A stretch of DNA of 64,000 nt, from NCBI RefSeq assembly GCF_002013375.1, contig NZ_MAEW01000011.1, positions 124,001-188,000 on the forward strand, written 5' to 3'. Within the stretch, counting starts at the first letter, position 1; each line of letters begins with the position of its first letter. Below are positions 47,653 through 56,196 of this stretch, in pieces. The position numbers and the translations under genes were made by a program. This DNA comes from Mycobacterium sp. D16Q13 (GTDB lineage: Bacteria > Actinomycetota > Actinomycetes > Mycobacteriales > Mycobacteriaceae). The notes below the pieces were generated by a model. That model was not told the DNA's origin. It did no database searches and worked only from the letters and a program-made list of their open reading frames with translations.

Positions 47653-47671
47653 TTACGCAAGCCTTCCCTAA
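47653..47671 (-). promoter_or_regulatory. Candidate IdeR iron box before the formyltransferase-NRPS operon
   Basis: Minus strand TTAGGGAAGGCTTGCGTAA. It agrees with the mycobacterial IdeR consensus TTAGGTTAGGCTAACCTAA at 14 of 19 positions and is itself a dyad (seven of nine half-site pairs). It lies 90 bp before the formyltransferase start, in the gap after the MFS gene. The core TTA...TAA and AGGCT are intact. Binding is inferred only. Confidence 0.5.
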
Positions 47672-47750
47672 CCCACAGGAAGGGGCCCCGGGGCCGGGCA
47701 GCAGGCCGCTAACCTGCACGAGCGCACGGAACCAAACGTGGCAATAATTC

Positions 47751-49331
47751 TCAGGCGTCGGCGCCCACCACCAACTTCCTCGGCAAAAATACCGCCGGAA
47801 CAATGGTGAACACCGCTAATGCCGCGGCCACTAAGAATACCGCCGTGTACGCGTGCGAAAGCCACTCAGGATTGTTTATCGCAAAATCTGAAGCGGGATT
47901 CATCACCGGGTCACTCGATAATCCGCGATTGGCGGTTTCTCCCTCCGCTGCGGACAACGGATCGACCTGAATTCCGCCTCCGGCACGATTGAATTGATTG
48001 GTCAACAGCGTTGCCATCAACGCGGCCCCCACAGATCCGCCCACCTGATCGTTGACGCTGAGCAGCGTGGTGCCCCGCGCGATCTGGGACGGTGCCAGCG
48101 ACTGCACGCAGGCCGCCGACAGTGGCGTCGACGTACAGCCAACCCCCATGCCCATGACCATTAACCCGGCCAGCAGTATCGGCGAGAAATCTGCTTGTCG
48201 CGCCACACCCAATGTGAAGATGCCCAAGCCCACCGCAATCAACGGGAGGCCAATCAGCACAATCGTCCCTGGCCCGCGCCTGTCCATGAAGATCCCCGCG
48301 AGGGGCATGGTCAGCACGAGACCGACTCCCATTGCCACCATGGACATCCCGGACCGCATCGGCGATTGATGCAGCACCACCTGGAAGTAACTCGGCACAA
48401 GCAAGCTGACGCCGACAAAGGTGGCGGCGAAGGCGAACTGCGTGATGTTGGCCCACCTGACCACACGATTTTCGAACAGCCGTAGGTCGACAAGAGGATG
48501 TGACGCATGGTTCCTGGTGTGCACGACGAACGCAAAAATCAGTGCGGAACCGATGATGACGGCTAGCAGGACATGTCGGTCGGCCACGCTGTCGCGCCCG
48601 GGGATCGCCGACATCCCGACAAGCAACATCGCCACGCCAGGTGAGAGCAACAGCGCGCCCACCACGTCGAGTTTCTCTGAAGGCTCGGGGTTATCCCCGG
48701 GAAACATGAAGGCCGCCAGCACGATGGCACTCAAACCGATCGGCAGGTTGATCAGGAATATCCATTCCCAGCCGTAGCTGCTGATCAACCATCCCCCCAG
48801 GATCGGCCCACCGATCGGGCCGAGCAGGAAGGGCACCGCTCCTATGGCGACCACTCTGCCAAGGCGCTTCGGGCCCGCCTCACGGGTCAAGATCATGAAG
48901 CTCAGTGGCATCAACATGCCACCACCAATGCCCTGAATCACACGGAAGATAATGAGCAACAATATGTTTGGGGCCACCGCGCACAACAACGAGCCAACCG
49001 TGAATACCAGGACGGCGCCCATGAACAGACGTTTTGTGCCGAAACGGTCGGCAGCCCATCCGGTCATCGGGATCACTGTTGCGAAGGCAAGCATGTAACC
49101 GGCGATGGTCCAGGACACCACGGCCTGACTGGAACCGAACTCGGCGACAAAGGTGCGCTGGGCGACCGCCACCGCCGTGCTGTCCAAAAATGCCATCACG
49201 CTGGCCAAACCGCAGACGCCAGCGATCCGCAGCAGTACGGCGTCGAGCTTGTCGGGGTGCCCCGGCTCATTCACACCACGCTGCTCAGCCGACCCGCTCG
49301 GCGCCGAGAGGGCGGTAGGCACGCTGTCCAT
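47751..49331 (-). CDS. MFS exporter, DHA2/EmrB family
   Basis: 526 residues with about 14 membrane segments. Motif A is TGWAADRFGTKRLFMGA, motif C is GPIGGPILGGWL, and the first segment carries the typical VMAFLDSTAVAVAQRTF. Such pumps export drugs or secondary metabolites by proton antiport. Its place immediately upstream of the formyltransferase-NRPS set on the same strand makes it the likely exporter of the peptide. It follows the SDR gene by 40 bp. Confidence 0.9.
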   Translation of the reverse strand: MDSVPTALSAPSGSAEQRGVNEPGHPDKLDAVLLRIAGVCGLASVMAFLDSTAVAVAQRTFVAEFGSSQAVVSWTIAGYMLAFATVIPMTGWAADRFGTKRLFMGAVLVFTVGSLLCAVAPNILLLIIFRVIQGIGGGMLMPLSFMILTREAGPKRLGRVVAIGAVPFLLGPIGGPILGGWLISSYGWEWIFLINLPIGLSAIVLAAFMFPGDNPEPSEKLDVVGALLLSPGVAMLLVGMSAIPGRDSVADRHVLLAVIIGSALIFAFVVHTRNHASHPLVDLRLFENRVVRWANITQFAFAATFVGVSLLVPSYFQVVLHQSPMRSGMSMVAMGVGLVLTMPLAGIFMDRRGPGTIVLIGLPLIAVGLGIFTLGVARQADFSPILLAGLMVMGMGVGCTSTPLSAACVQSLAPSQIARGTTLLSVNDQVGGSVGAALMATLLTNQFNRAGGGIQVDPLSAAEGETANRGLSSDPVMNPASDFAINNPEWLSHAYTAVFLVAAALAVFTIVPAVFLPRKLVVGADA

Positions 49332-49371
49332 AGGTCGGCGAGTATATCCACGCAGAGGGGCCCATTGGGGT

Positions 49372-50286
49372 CTACCTCAACGGGCCGGCCACCGCTTCCA
49401 CCTGGCCTTCCGGGCTCCGGCCGCGGCCCGAATACCAACGGTAGTAATCGTTCTGCACCCGGCTCACGATTCCCGGTAGTACACGGTAGGAATCCCGGTA
49501 CAGGGTGCCCAGTGGGTTGTTCACCTCGCGACTGCGCCGCCTGAGCGCATCGACGACCATGTCGACGCCCTCCTCCAGCGTCAGCGATGCGTACTGGCTC
49601 CAGTCCGACGGGGCGATCATGTCGGTCGTCACCAGCGGGAGATGAACGTTGGTGACGCGCACTCCGTCGGCACGGCTCTCAATGCCCGCGATACGCAGTA
49701 CCGCATCCATGGCCGCCTTCGACCCGACATAGGCAGAGAAGTCGGGCAGGTTGCCCAGCACTCCAATCGACGAGCTGTGCACGATATGCCCCGAGCCACG
49801 GGCACGCATGCCCGGCAGCAGGCGCAGCACCAGGCCCACACCACCGAGGTAATTGATCGCCACGGTCCGCTCGTAGTCGTGCAGCCGGTGTTCGGAATCT
49901 GCGAGCGACCGCATGATCGATCTGCCCGCGTTCAGCACCAAAATATCCGGTGCCCCATAGCGTTCGAGCACCTCGTTGGCGACTGCATCCGCGCCGTCGC
50001 TGGTCGATAGGTCGCCGGGCACAGCGTGCGCGGCACCGCCCCGCACAGTGATCTCGCGCACGACGTCGTCGAGTTCATCGGCCCGGCGTGCGGTGACAAT
50101 CGCACGAGCGCCCGCCTCCGCGACCCTCTCGGCCAGCCGGCGGCCGATCCCGCTCGACGCGCCGGTGATCAACACTGTCCGACCGCCCACGCGCTCGGAC
50201 AGTGTCGGAGTCCATGGGTAGCTGATGCTGACCGGCCTCGTGAGAACGTTGATCATGTGCCTGACGGCCCGCATCGGGTCTCCCAT
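49372..50286 (-). CDS. Short-chain dehydrogenase, fatty acyl-CoA reductase-like
   Basis: 304 residues. Glycine motif TGASSGIGRR, NAGRS, catalytic Ser in VHSSSIGVLGN and YVGSK. The extended C-terminus (LYRDSYRVLPGIVSRVQNDYYRW) is seen in mycobacterial SDRs annotated as acyl-CoA reductases. It may be unrelated to the NRPS or may act on its aldehyde product; the 40-bp gap to the exporter suggests one transcript. An ATG at 50274 is an alternative start. Confidence 0.85.
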   Translation of the reverse strand: MGDPMRAVRHMINVLTRPVSISYPWTPTLSERVGGRTVLITGASSGIGRRLAERVAEAGARAIVTARRADELDDVVREITVRGGAAHAVPGDLSTSDGADAVANEVLERYGAPDILVLNAGRSIMRSLADSEHRLHDYERTVAINYLGGVGLVLRLLPGMRARGSGHIVHSSSIGVLGNLPDFSAYVGSKAAMDAVLRIAGIESRADGVRVTNVHLPLVTTDMIAPSDWSQYASLTLEEGVDMVVDALRRRSREVNNPLGTLYRDSYRVLPGIVSRVQNDYYRWYSGRGRSPEGQVEAVAGPLR

Positions 50287-50358
50287 AACTCGTGTGCTGC
50301 TGACTGTTTCGCGTTGCGGCGGCAGAGCCGAGGCGTGTCACCCCGAGCAATGATTATG

Positions 50359-50378
50359 TTGACATCAATCGTTGTCAA
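50359..50378. promoter_or_regulatory. Inverted repeat TTGACA-N8-TGTCAA
   Basis: Perfect 6-bp arms in the divergent gap between the SDR gene (start 50286) and the lipoprotein gene (start 50439). Size and form suit a TetR-type repressor; no regulator gene is adjacent. Confidence 0.4.
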
Positions 50379-50438
50379 GATGGAGCTCGGTTACTGAATT
50401 TCGTCATCCCGCTTTCGTGCCGTTTGCTATCGTTGCTG

Positions 50439-51068
50439 ATGGACGCAAGTTTTGCGGGTCGCGTGCGGTTCAGCGCGACACTCTTCCTCATCGGCGCATT
50501 CCTGTGTGCGTGTGTGTCCCCCAGCAGCGCTGCCCGGCACGACGAATGGTCGTCGCTCGTGTCGATGCTCGCCGACCAGCAGAAGGCTCTGCACGAAAAG
50601 GACCCTTTGTACGACCTCCCCGGCGCACCCCAGCCGACGACACGCAAGGACATCCGCGCAAAGGAACGGCAGTGGGGCTTGTATCTCGATGCCGACCACC
50701 GGGAACTGCTTCAGATATCCGACGGCATGCGCGCCTTCTGTGGCTTCGACGACTTGTTCTCCCTCGCCGATTCGGCGCCGGGTTCGACGAACTGGGAGGG
50801 CATGAAGGCCTACATCGAAGGCGCGTCGCTGACTCCCGAATACTTTGGTGCCCACTCCTTCAACCAGCTGATTCCCGTTCTCGGCACCGAGGACGACTAC
50901 GCCATGATCGTCGCCGTTGCCCATTCGTACTTCAGCGACGAGCCGGGCACCGTGTTCGAGCTCGGCGCTGGCGGCCCTAACGGGATCGGGCAGTACCCGA
51001 CACTGATGGACGCGGTGAGGACCAAGTCGGAGTGGTATCAGAGGGAACTCCGGAACACGAATACGTAG
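50439..51068 (+). CDS. SMI1/KNR4 (SUKH)-domain lipoprotein
   Basis: 209 residues. The signal peptide ends in a lipobox-like LCAC (FLIGAFLCACVSPSSA). The rest resembles the SUKH fold: RAKERQWGLYLDADHRELLQ, SDGMRAFCGFDDLF and TPEYFGAHSF. SUKH proteins commonly act as immunity proteins against secreted toxins or as scaffolds, but they are rarely lipoproteins. No toxin gene is adjacent. The ATG at 50439 is preferred over a TTG at 50424. Confidence 0.65.
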   Translation: MDASFAGRVRFSATLFLIGAFLCACVSPSSAARHDEWSSLVSMLADQQKALHEKDPLYDLPGAPQPTTRKDIRAKERQWGLYLDADHRELLQISDGMRAFCGFDDLFSLADSAPGSTNWEGMKAYIEGASLTPEYFGAHSFNQLIPVLGTEDDYAMIVAVAHSYFSDEPGTVFELGAGGPNGIGQYPTLMDAVRTKSEWYQRELRNTNT

Positions 51069-51245
51069 GCGTGCCCGGGGAACCAAAACGTGTGCGCGAT
51101 CGTCTGACCTAACAAGAAGCGCTTCCGGGGGGACACATGACATCGAGACCAGGCGTTGCCGCGACGGCATCCGCTAACAGCTGTCGCGTTCCCCGATTTC
51201 GCCGGGCGCACACGGTAAGCACGGTAACCAGATAGGTTGAATGCC

Positions 51246-52325
51246 ATGTCCGATCTGCCTACTCGCACCTATGCCGAGTTTCCCGGAATCAGCACACGCG
51301 CCTGGGAGCACCCGGCCGACCGGGCAGCTCTGCAAACACTGCGCAGCCTCAAAGGCTTCGACACGGTCCTCAAAGCGCTGGCCGCACTGCTGCGGGAACG
51401 GCAGCATCGGCTGATGTATCTGGCGACCGCCGTCCGCGTCGACGATCGACAGTTCACGTCATTGCACGACACCCTCAATGACTGCGCTCGCATCCTCGAT
51501 GCCCCCGAAACCCCGGAGCTCTACGTCATTCAGGGGCCATACGCCAACGCGTACACCATCGGCATGGACCAACCGTTCATCGTGCTGACCTCCGCCCTGC
51601 TGGACCTGATGAACGAGCAGGAGCTGCGCTTCATCGTCGGCCACGAACTCGGGCATGCACTCTCCGGCCATGCGGTGTACCGCACCATGCTGATGCACCT
51701 GATGCGGCTGGCGGGGAACCTCGGCTGGATGCCGATCGGCGGGTGGGCGCTGCGCGCCGTCGTCGCCGCGCTCATGGAATGGCAGCGCAAGTCCGAGCTT
51801 TCCGGGGACCGCGCCGGAATGCTCTGTGGTCAGGACGTGGACACCGCGATCCGGGTGGAGATGAAGCTGGCCGGCGGCTCACGCCTCGACGAGATGGACA
51901 CGCAGCGCTTTCTAGCTCAGGCGGCAGAGTACGAGCGCACCGGCGATATGCGTGACGGCGTGCTCAAACTACTCAACCTCGAACTGCAATCGCACCCGTT
52001 CTCGGTATTGCGGGCCGCCGAGCTCAGCAAGTGGATCGACCGCGGCGAATACGGCGCGATCCTCCGCGGCGACTATCCGCGACGCGACGAGGACGCACAG
52101 GCTGACCTGGGTTCCGAATTCCGCTCCGCGGCAAAGTCATACAAGGACAATTTCGATTCCTCCACCGATCCGCTGATCTCCGCGCTGCGCAACTTCGGAT
52201 CCACGCTCGACGGCGTGGTCAATGTCGTCGGCCAGGGCGTCACCGATGTCGCCACCGACGTGCGACGCCGATTCTCGGAGTGGCGCAACAATTCCGACGA
52301 CGAGCCACGCGATCGCGACGCCTGA
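51246..52325 (+). CDS. M48-family zinc metallopeptidase
   Basis: About 359 residues. The HExxH motif is in IVGHELGHALSGH, with the third ligand Glu in RKSELSGDRAGML, as in HtpX/Ste24-type M48 enzymes. Only one or two weakly hydrophobic helices surround it (LAGNLGWMPIGGWALRAVVA), unlike classical HtpX with several membrane segments. The C-terminal part is polar and may be a substrate-binding tail. Start ATG 51246 (MSDLPTRTYAEF) is chosen over 51237. Two genes follow at short spacing. Confidence 0.88.
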   Translation: MSDLPTRTYAEFPGISTRAWEHPADRAALQTLRSLKGFDTVLKALAALLRERQHRLMYLATAVRVDDRQFTSLHDTLNDCARILDAPETPELYVIQGPYANAYTIGMDQPFIVLTSALLDLMNEQELRFIVGHELGHALSGHAVYRTMLMHLMRLAGNLGWMPIGGWALRAVVAALMEWQRKSELSGDRAGMLCGQDVDTAIRVEMKLAGGSRLDEMDTQRFLAQAAEYERTGDMRDGVLKLLNLELQSHPFSVLRAAELSKWIDRGEYGAILRGDYPRRDEDAQADLGSEFRSAAKSYKDNFDSSTDPLISALRNFGSTLDGVVNVVGQGVTDVATDVRRRFSEWRNNSDDEPRDRDA

Positions 52326-52339
52326 CCGGGGCACCAACC

Positions 52340-52732
52340 ATGACCGATCCCAACTACATGAACTTCTTCGTCGAGCGGGCCGCCTCCGATGCGGCGGTGG
52401 TCATGGCCTGTACCAAGGCCTGTGGCCTTGCCCTGGAATCAGATGGCCATCCCGTCGACGACGCGGATGGCTATGTGCAGATCACCGAGTACACAGACGG
52501 ATTCGCGATGGGACTGTGCATCATCTGGCCGCCTACCACGCGGATGCCACGATCCCAGGATGCGGTGGCACAGACCATCGCCCACGAACTGCGCCAGCGG
52601 GTGCTCTTCGACATCGAGGATGCGGGCGCCGATTCGGGCGAGCGATGGATCCTCGCGACACCCGGGGGTGCGGCCTCCACGGTCGACATCGTGGAATACG
52701 AAGACGGCGTCGGCCTGGCCGGATCCGCTTGA
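52340..52732 (+). CDS. Small hypothetical protein
   Basis: 130 residues (MTDPNYMNFFVERAASDAAV...). The start at 52340 lies 14 bp after the peptidase stop, so the two are probably co-transcribed. The sequence alternates helices and strands (YVQITEYTDGFAMGLCIIWP; VLFDIEDAGADSGERWILAT) without a recognised family. Conserved linkage would suggest a role with the M48 peptidase, but this cannot be judged here. Confidence 0.6.
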   Translation: MTDPNYMNFFVERAASDAAVVMACTKACGLALESDGHPVDDADGYVQITEYTDGFAMGLCIIWPPTTRMPRSQDAVAQTIAHELRQRVLFDIEDAGADSGERWILATPGGAASTVDIVEYEDGVGLAGSA

Positions 52733-52787
52733 CACCGTCGAATATCCGATGGCCGGCATCGATCCTTCTCGATACGCTCGACACCCC

Positions 52788-53156
52788 ATGACCTCGACCC
52801 ACGACCCACATGTACTGCGCACAACCATGCGCACCGATCTCAGCACCGCGATGAAGGCCCGCAACAGCCGAACCGTGAGTGCACTGCGGACAGCGATCGC
52901 CGCGATCGACAACGCCGAGTCAATGGACAACGCAGCGCAAGCCTCCCTGGATAACGCTCATGTCGCTGGTGCGACAAGAGGCCTCGGGTCAGCCGAGGCA
53001 GCTCGCAGGGTGCTCTCCCCCGCCGATGTGCGGGCCGTCCTGCGGGCACAGATCGATGATCGTGTCACCGAAGCCGAGCGCTACGACACGCTCGGCCACG
53101 CCCAGGCCGCCACGCAGCTGCGCGAAGAGGCCGCGGTCATCGCCAGGTATCTATAG
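52788..53156 (+). CDS. GatB/YqeY-family protein
   Basis: 122 residues: VLRTTMRTDLSTAMKARNSR and VSALRTAIAAIDNAES at the N-terminus, RRVLSPADVRAVLRAQIDDR in the middle, ending LREEAAVIARYL. This is the YqeY domain found alone and at the C-terminus of GatB, a helical domain thought to contact tRNA. The exact role of stand-alone copies is unknown. It converges on the TetR gene with a 6-bp overlap. Confidence 0.85.
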   Translation: MTSTHDPHVLRTTMRTDLSTAMKARNSRTVSALRTAIAAIDNAESMDNAAQASLDNAHVAGATRGLGSAEAARRVLSPADVRAVLRAQIDDRVTEAERYDTLGHAQAATQLREEAAVIARYL

Positions 53157-53819
53157 CGACCCGTAGCGTCGCGCGATCCCGTCGCACAAGATCTCCACGC
53201 CCTTGACGATCACCTCACGCGGATTGGTCACCTGCGGCAGGTCACCCACCCCCACCAGTGCGGCCAGGCGCGGGGACTCCGGCAGCTCGGCATTACCGCC
53301 GATCAGCTCCGACAATCCCGAAAAGTCGGTGCGTGCACCCGGGGAGACAAGCTGCCCACCGACCGCACCGAGACCGACGCCCTGCGAGTAGCTCCACACC
53401 TGAAACGCTAACTCCGCCGCCTCAGGCACCGGAACCCCAAGGTGACCGAAGGCCTCCAACAACCAGTCGAAACACACCAGGGTGTCGGGCTGCATCCCGT
53501 TGCGTGGCACCGCGTACGCCAACAGCACCCAGGGATGGGTGCTGTACAGATTGAAGTCATATTCGAGGGCGACGCGCACCCGTGCCCGCCAGTCTGGGTC
53601 ACCCAGCATGTCAGCGGGATAGGCGAATCGCCGGGTGACCTCGGCGGTCATCTCGACCAGCAGCGCATCCTTGTCGGCGACGTGGCGGTACAGCGACATG
53701 GCGCCCACGCCGAGAGCCTCGGCGATCTTGCGCATGGACACACCGGTCAGGCCTTCCGCATCGGCAATCGTGATGGCCTTGGCGACAATCGATTCCAGCG
53801 TGAGACGCGGATCGGTCAC
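53151..53819 (-). CDS. TetR-family repressor (LfrR-like context)
   Basis: 222 residues from a GTG at 53819 behind a GGAGGGAG; the long frame upstream is spurious. The N-terminal HTH is DAEGLTGVSMRKIAEALGVG with AMSLYRHVADKDALL. The C-terminal domain is of the TetR_C type seen in drug-responsive repressors (WRARVRVALEYDFNLYSTHP). It is divergent from an MFS efflux gene with two identical-architecture operators between them. LfrR/LfrA of M. smegmatis has the same arrangement. It probably represses both genes until a drug binds. Confidence 0.9.
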   Translation of the reverse strand: MTDPRLTLESIVAKAITIADAEGLTGVSMRKIAEALGVGAMSLYRHVADKDALLVEMTAEVTRRFAYPADMLGDPDWRARVRVALEYDFNLYSTHPWVLLAYAVPRNGMQPDTLVCFDWLLEAFGHLGVPVPEAAELAFQVWSYSQGVGLGAVGGQLVSPGARTDFSGLSELIGGNAELPESPRLAALVGVGDLPQVTNPREVIVKGVEILCDGIARRYGSL

Positions 53820-53860
53820 GATGCTCCCTCCATAACTCGATTGACCGGCTTCACCAATTT

Positions 53861-53898
53861 GCGTACAGTGTACCCAGTCTACTGCGTACGCCGTACGC
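53861..53898. promoter_or_regulatory. Two tandem 15-bp dyads between the TetR and MFS genes
   Basis: GCGTAC-agt-GTACCC (53861-53875) and GCGTAC-gcc-GTACGC (53884-53898) share arms and a 3-bp spacer. Their centres are 23 bp apart, about two helical turns. They lie before the MFS ATG and upstream of the repressor start, as expected for the repressor's operators. Confidence 0.65.
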
Positions 53899-53926
53899 GC
53901 CAAAAATATCACCGGAGCGATACCCC

Positions 53927-55429
53927 ATGACCACCTGTAAGAGCACTGCGCCCGAAAACGCGACGCCAGAAGGCGCCCGCGCTGGACGCCGTACCTGGTT
54001 CGGGCTGGCCACTCTCCTGCTGCCCGTGTTCCTGGTGTCCATGGATGTCTCCGTGCTATTCCTGGCGATGCCACGGCTGTCCGAGTCGCTCAATCCGTCG
54101 GCGGCCGAACAGCTGTGGATCCTGGATGTGTACGGATTTCTGCTCGCCGGACTGCTTATCACCATGGGCAACCTCGGCGACCGGTGGGGACGCCGACGCC
54201 TCATGCTCTGGGGTGCAACGCTTTTTGGCATCGCATCGGTGATCGCCGCATTCGCACCCACTCCACTGGCCCTCATCGCGGCCCGCGCACTGATGGGTAT
54301 CGGCGGGGCCACCCTGCTGCCCGCCAGCCTCGCGCTCATCGGCGTCATGTTCCCCAACGCCCGCCAGAAGGCGCTTGCGGTCGGCATCTGGGCCGCAGCC
54401 TTCTCATTCGGCGCCGCCGTCGGACCCGTCATCGGCGGCCTGCTGTTGCACCACTACTGGTGGGGCTCGGTGTTCCTCATCAACGTTCCGGTGCTAATCG
54501 TGCTGCTGCTCACCGCCAACGCGCTCATCCCCGAATACCGGAACCCCGTCCTGGAACCCTTTGACCTCGCCGGCGTCGCGCTGTCGATGACCGGAATCAT
54601 GACACTGGTATACGCCGTGAAAGCCGCAGCCACGCATGGCTTCTCGCTATCTGTCGCGATCACCGGCGTGATCGGCGTCGTCACCCTGGTGATGTTCATC
54701 CGGCAGCAGATGCGCTGCCCGCACCCGCTGCTCGCACTGGACCTGTTCCGCAACCGGACCTTCACCGTGGCGATCGTCGGCACCGTCGCCGCGATGGCGA
54801 CGTTCGGCGCCACGACCTACCTCACCGGGCTCTACCTGCAGTCGGTGCTCGGTTTCGACGTACTGGCCGCAGCCTTCCTCGGGCTACCCATGGCGCTGAC
54901 GGTCGCCTACTTCTCGATGGACGCGGCACGTATCGAGCGTCTACTCGGGGAGCGCTGGACGTTTGTGACGTCTCTGCTGGCCATGGCCGTCGGCAACGCG
55001 GTCCTCCTCGCCGTGGGCCCGCACGGGCCGGTGGGCGTCTACATCGCGGCGACGGTGATCGTCGGCGCCGGGGCCGGTGTCATGTTCACGTTCGTCTCGG
55101 CCGTAGCGCTCAATGCCGCCCCGACCGAGCGGGCCGGGCAAGCCACGGGCATTTCCGAGATGAGCTTTGAGCTCGGGACGGCCTTTGGACTGGCCTTGTT
55201 CGGTGCCCTCGCCTCCGCCATCTTCGCCGCACGCACCCACGTGCACGAGACACTCGGGCAGGCCATGGCGCGCGCCAAGGACATCGGTGGCGAGGCGGGC
55301 GCCGCCGCGGCTGAGCTCGCCAGAACCGGATGGACCGACGGAATCCACGCGGTAGCGGGAGTATCGACGCTGGTCCTGGTCGCCACCGCGATCACGGCCG
55401 CCGTTGTGATGCGTCACAGCGACACCTGA
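53927..55429 (+). CDS. MFS multidrug efflux pump, LfrA/QacA-like
   Basis: 500 residues with 14 membrane segments. DHA2-family marks: FLVSMDVSVLFLAMPRLSES, QLWILDVYGFLLAGLLITMG, motif A GNLGDRWGRRRLML and motif C AAVGPVIGGLLL. The N-terminal half strongly resembles LfrA, the fluoroquinolone and dye efflux pump of M. smegmatis. It should export cationic or amphiphilic drugs by proton antiport under control of the divergent TetR protein. The actual substrate range is inference. Confidence 0.9.
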   Translation: MTTCKSTAPENATPEGARAGRRTWFGLATLLLPVFLVSMDVSVLFLAMPRLSESLNPSAAEQLWILDVYGFLLAGLLITMGNLGDRWGRRRLMLWGATLFGIASVIAAFAPTPLALIAARALMGIGGATLLPASLALIGVMFPNARQKALAVGIWAAAFSFGAAVGPVIGGLLLHHYWWGSVFLINVPVLIVLLLTANALIPEYRNPVLEPFDLAGVALSMTGIMTLVYAVKAAATHGFSLSVAITGVIGVVTLVMFIRQQMRCPHPLLALDLFRNRTFTVAIVGTVAAMATFGATTYLTGLYLQSVLGFDVLAAAFLGLPMALTVAYFSMDAARIERLLGERWTFVTSLLAMAVGNAVLLAVGPHGPVGVYIAATVIVGAGAGVMFTFVSAVALNAAPTERAGQATGISEMSFELGTAFGLALFGALASAIFAARTHVHETLGQAMARAKDIGGEAGAAAAELARTGWTDGIHAVAGVSTLVLVATAITAAVVMRHSDT

Positions 55430-55466
55430 TCGGGAACCTTCGACGCACCGGGCTCGTAGAACACAT

Positions 55467-56036
55467 ATGACCCGTGAGATCCGAGACATCGACTCCACCA
55501 CTGAGGCCGTTGCCCACCGCGTGATCGCCACGGCATTCGCAGAGGATCCCGTACTGCGTTGGGTGAACTCCGACCCCCGGCGTGACGTGGCGATATTCCG
55601 TGGGATCTCGCTGGCCTTGCACGGCTCCGGCCAAGGTGAGTACCTGCTGTACGACGACGGTGTGGCGGTGGGAGCCGCGCATTGGGATCCGCCGAGCTGG
55701 GAGCCTCCGGGTGCGCAGCGGATGCGCGCCATCCCGTTGCTTCTCGGCGGGGTGCGGCTCGGCGTCTTCCGCGGTGTCGCCCTGGCGCGTGCCGCCGCCG
55801 CGGTCCGGCCCAAGCACCCGCACTGGTATCTGGCGACTATCGGTGCCGCCATCCCCGGCAGAGGCATCGGCTCAGCCCTCCTCAAACACCAGATCGATCA
55901 GATCGAAGGTCCGGCATATCTGGAGAGCTCCAATATCCGCAATAACCCGCTCTACGAACGCTTCGGATTCACCGTGGTCGACGAGATCAAACCGGCGCCC
56001 GACGGCCCCACGCTGTGGGCAATGTACCGGGACTGA
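55467..56036 (+). CDS. GNAT-family N-acetyltransferase
   Basis: 189 residues. The acetyl-CoA-binding signature is IPGRGIGSALLKHQIDQIE at about 130-148. The terminal substrate part is ESSNIRNNPLYERFGFTVVD. Length and the early FAEDPVLRWV resemble actinobacterial GNATs of unknown substrate near efflux genes. It lies 37 bp after the efflux gene and may be co-transcribed. Confidence 0.85.
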   Translation: MTREIRDIDSTTEAVAHRVIATAFAEDPVLRWVNSDPRRDVAIFRGISLALHGSGQGEYLLYDDGVAVGAAHWDPPSWEPPGAQRMRAIPLLLGGVRLGVFRGVALARAAAAVRPKHPHWYLATIGAAIPGRGIGSALLKHQIDQIEGPAYLESSNIRNNPLYERFGFTVVDEIKPAPDGPTLWAMYRD

Positions 56037-56196
56037 TTGCGCCCCAACGTCGCTGATAGCGGACTCACCGGATCCATGAGAATCGGTAACGACCGCGACT
56101 ACCCTGGCGATGGAATACCTAGAGTTCGGTGTGAATTAGTGCTGATAGTTGTCTCCGCCCGGTGTGGTGGGGGCGCCGGTAGTACAGAGGGTTGAG

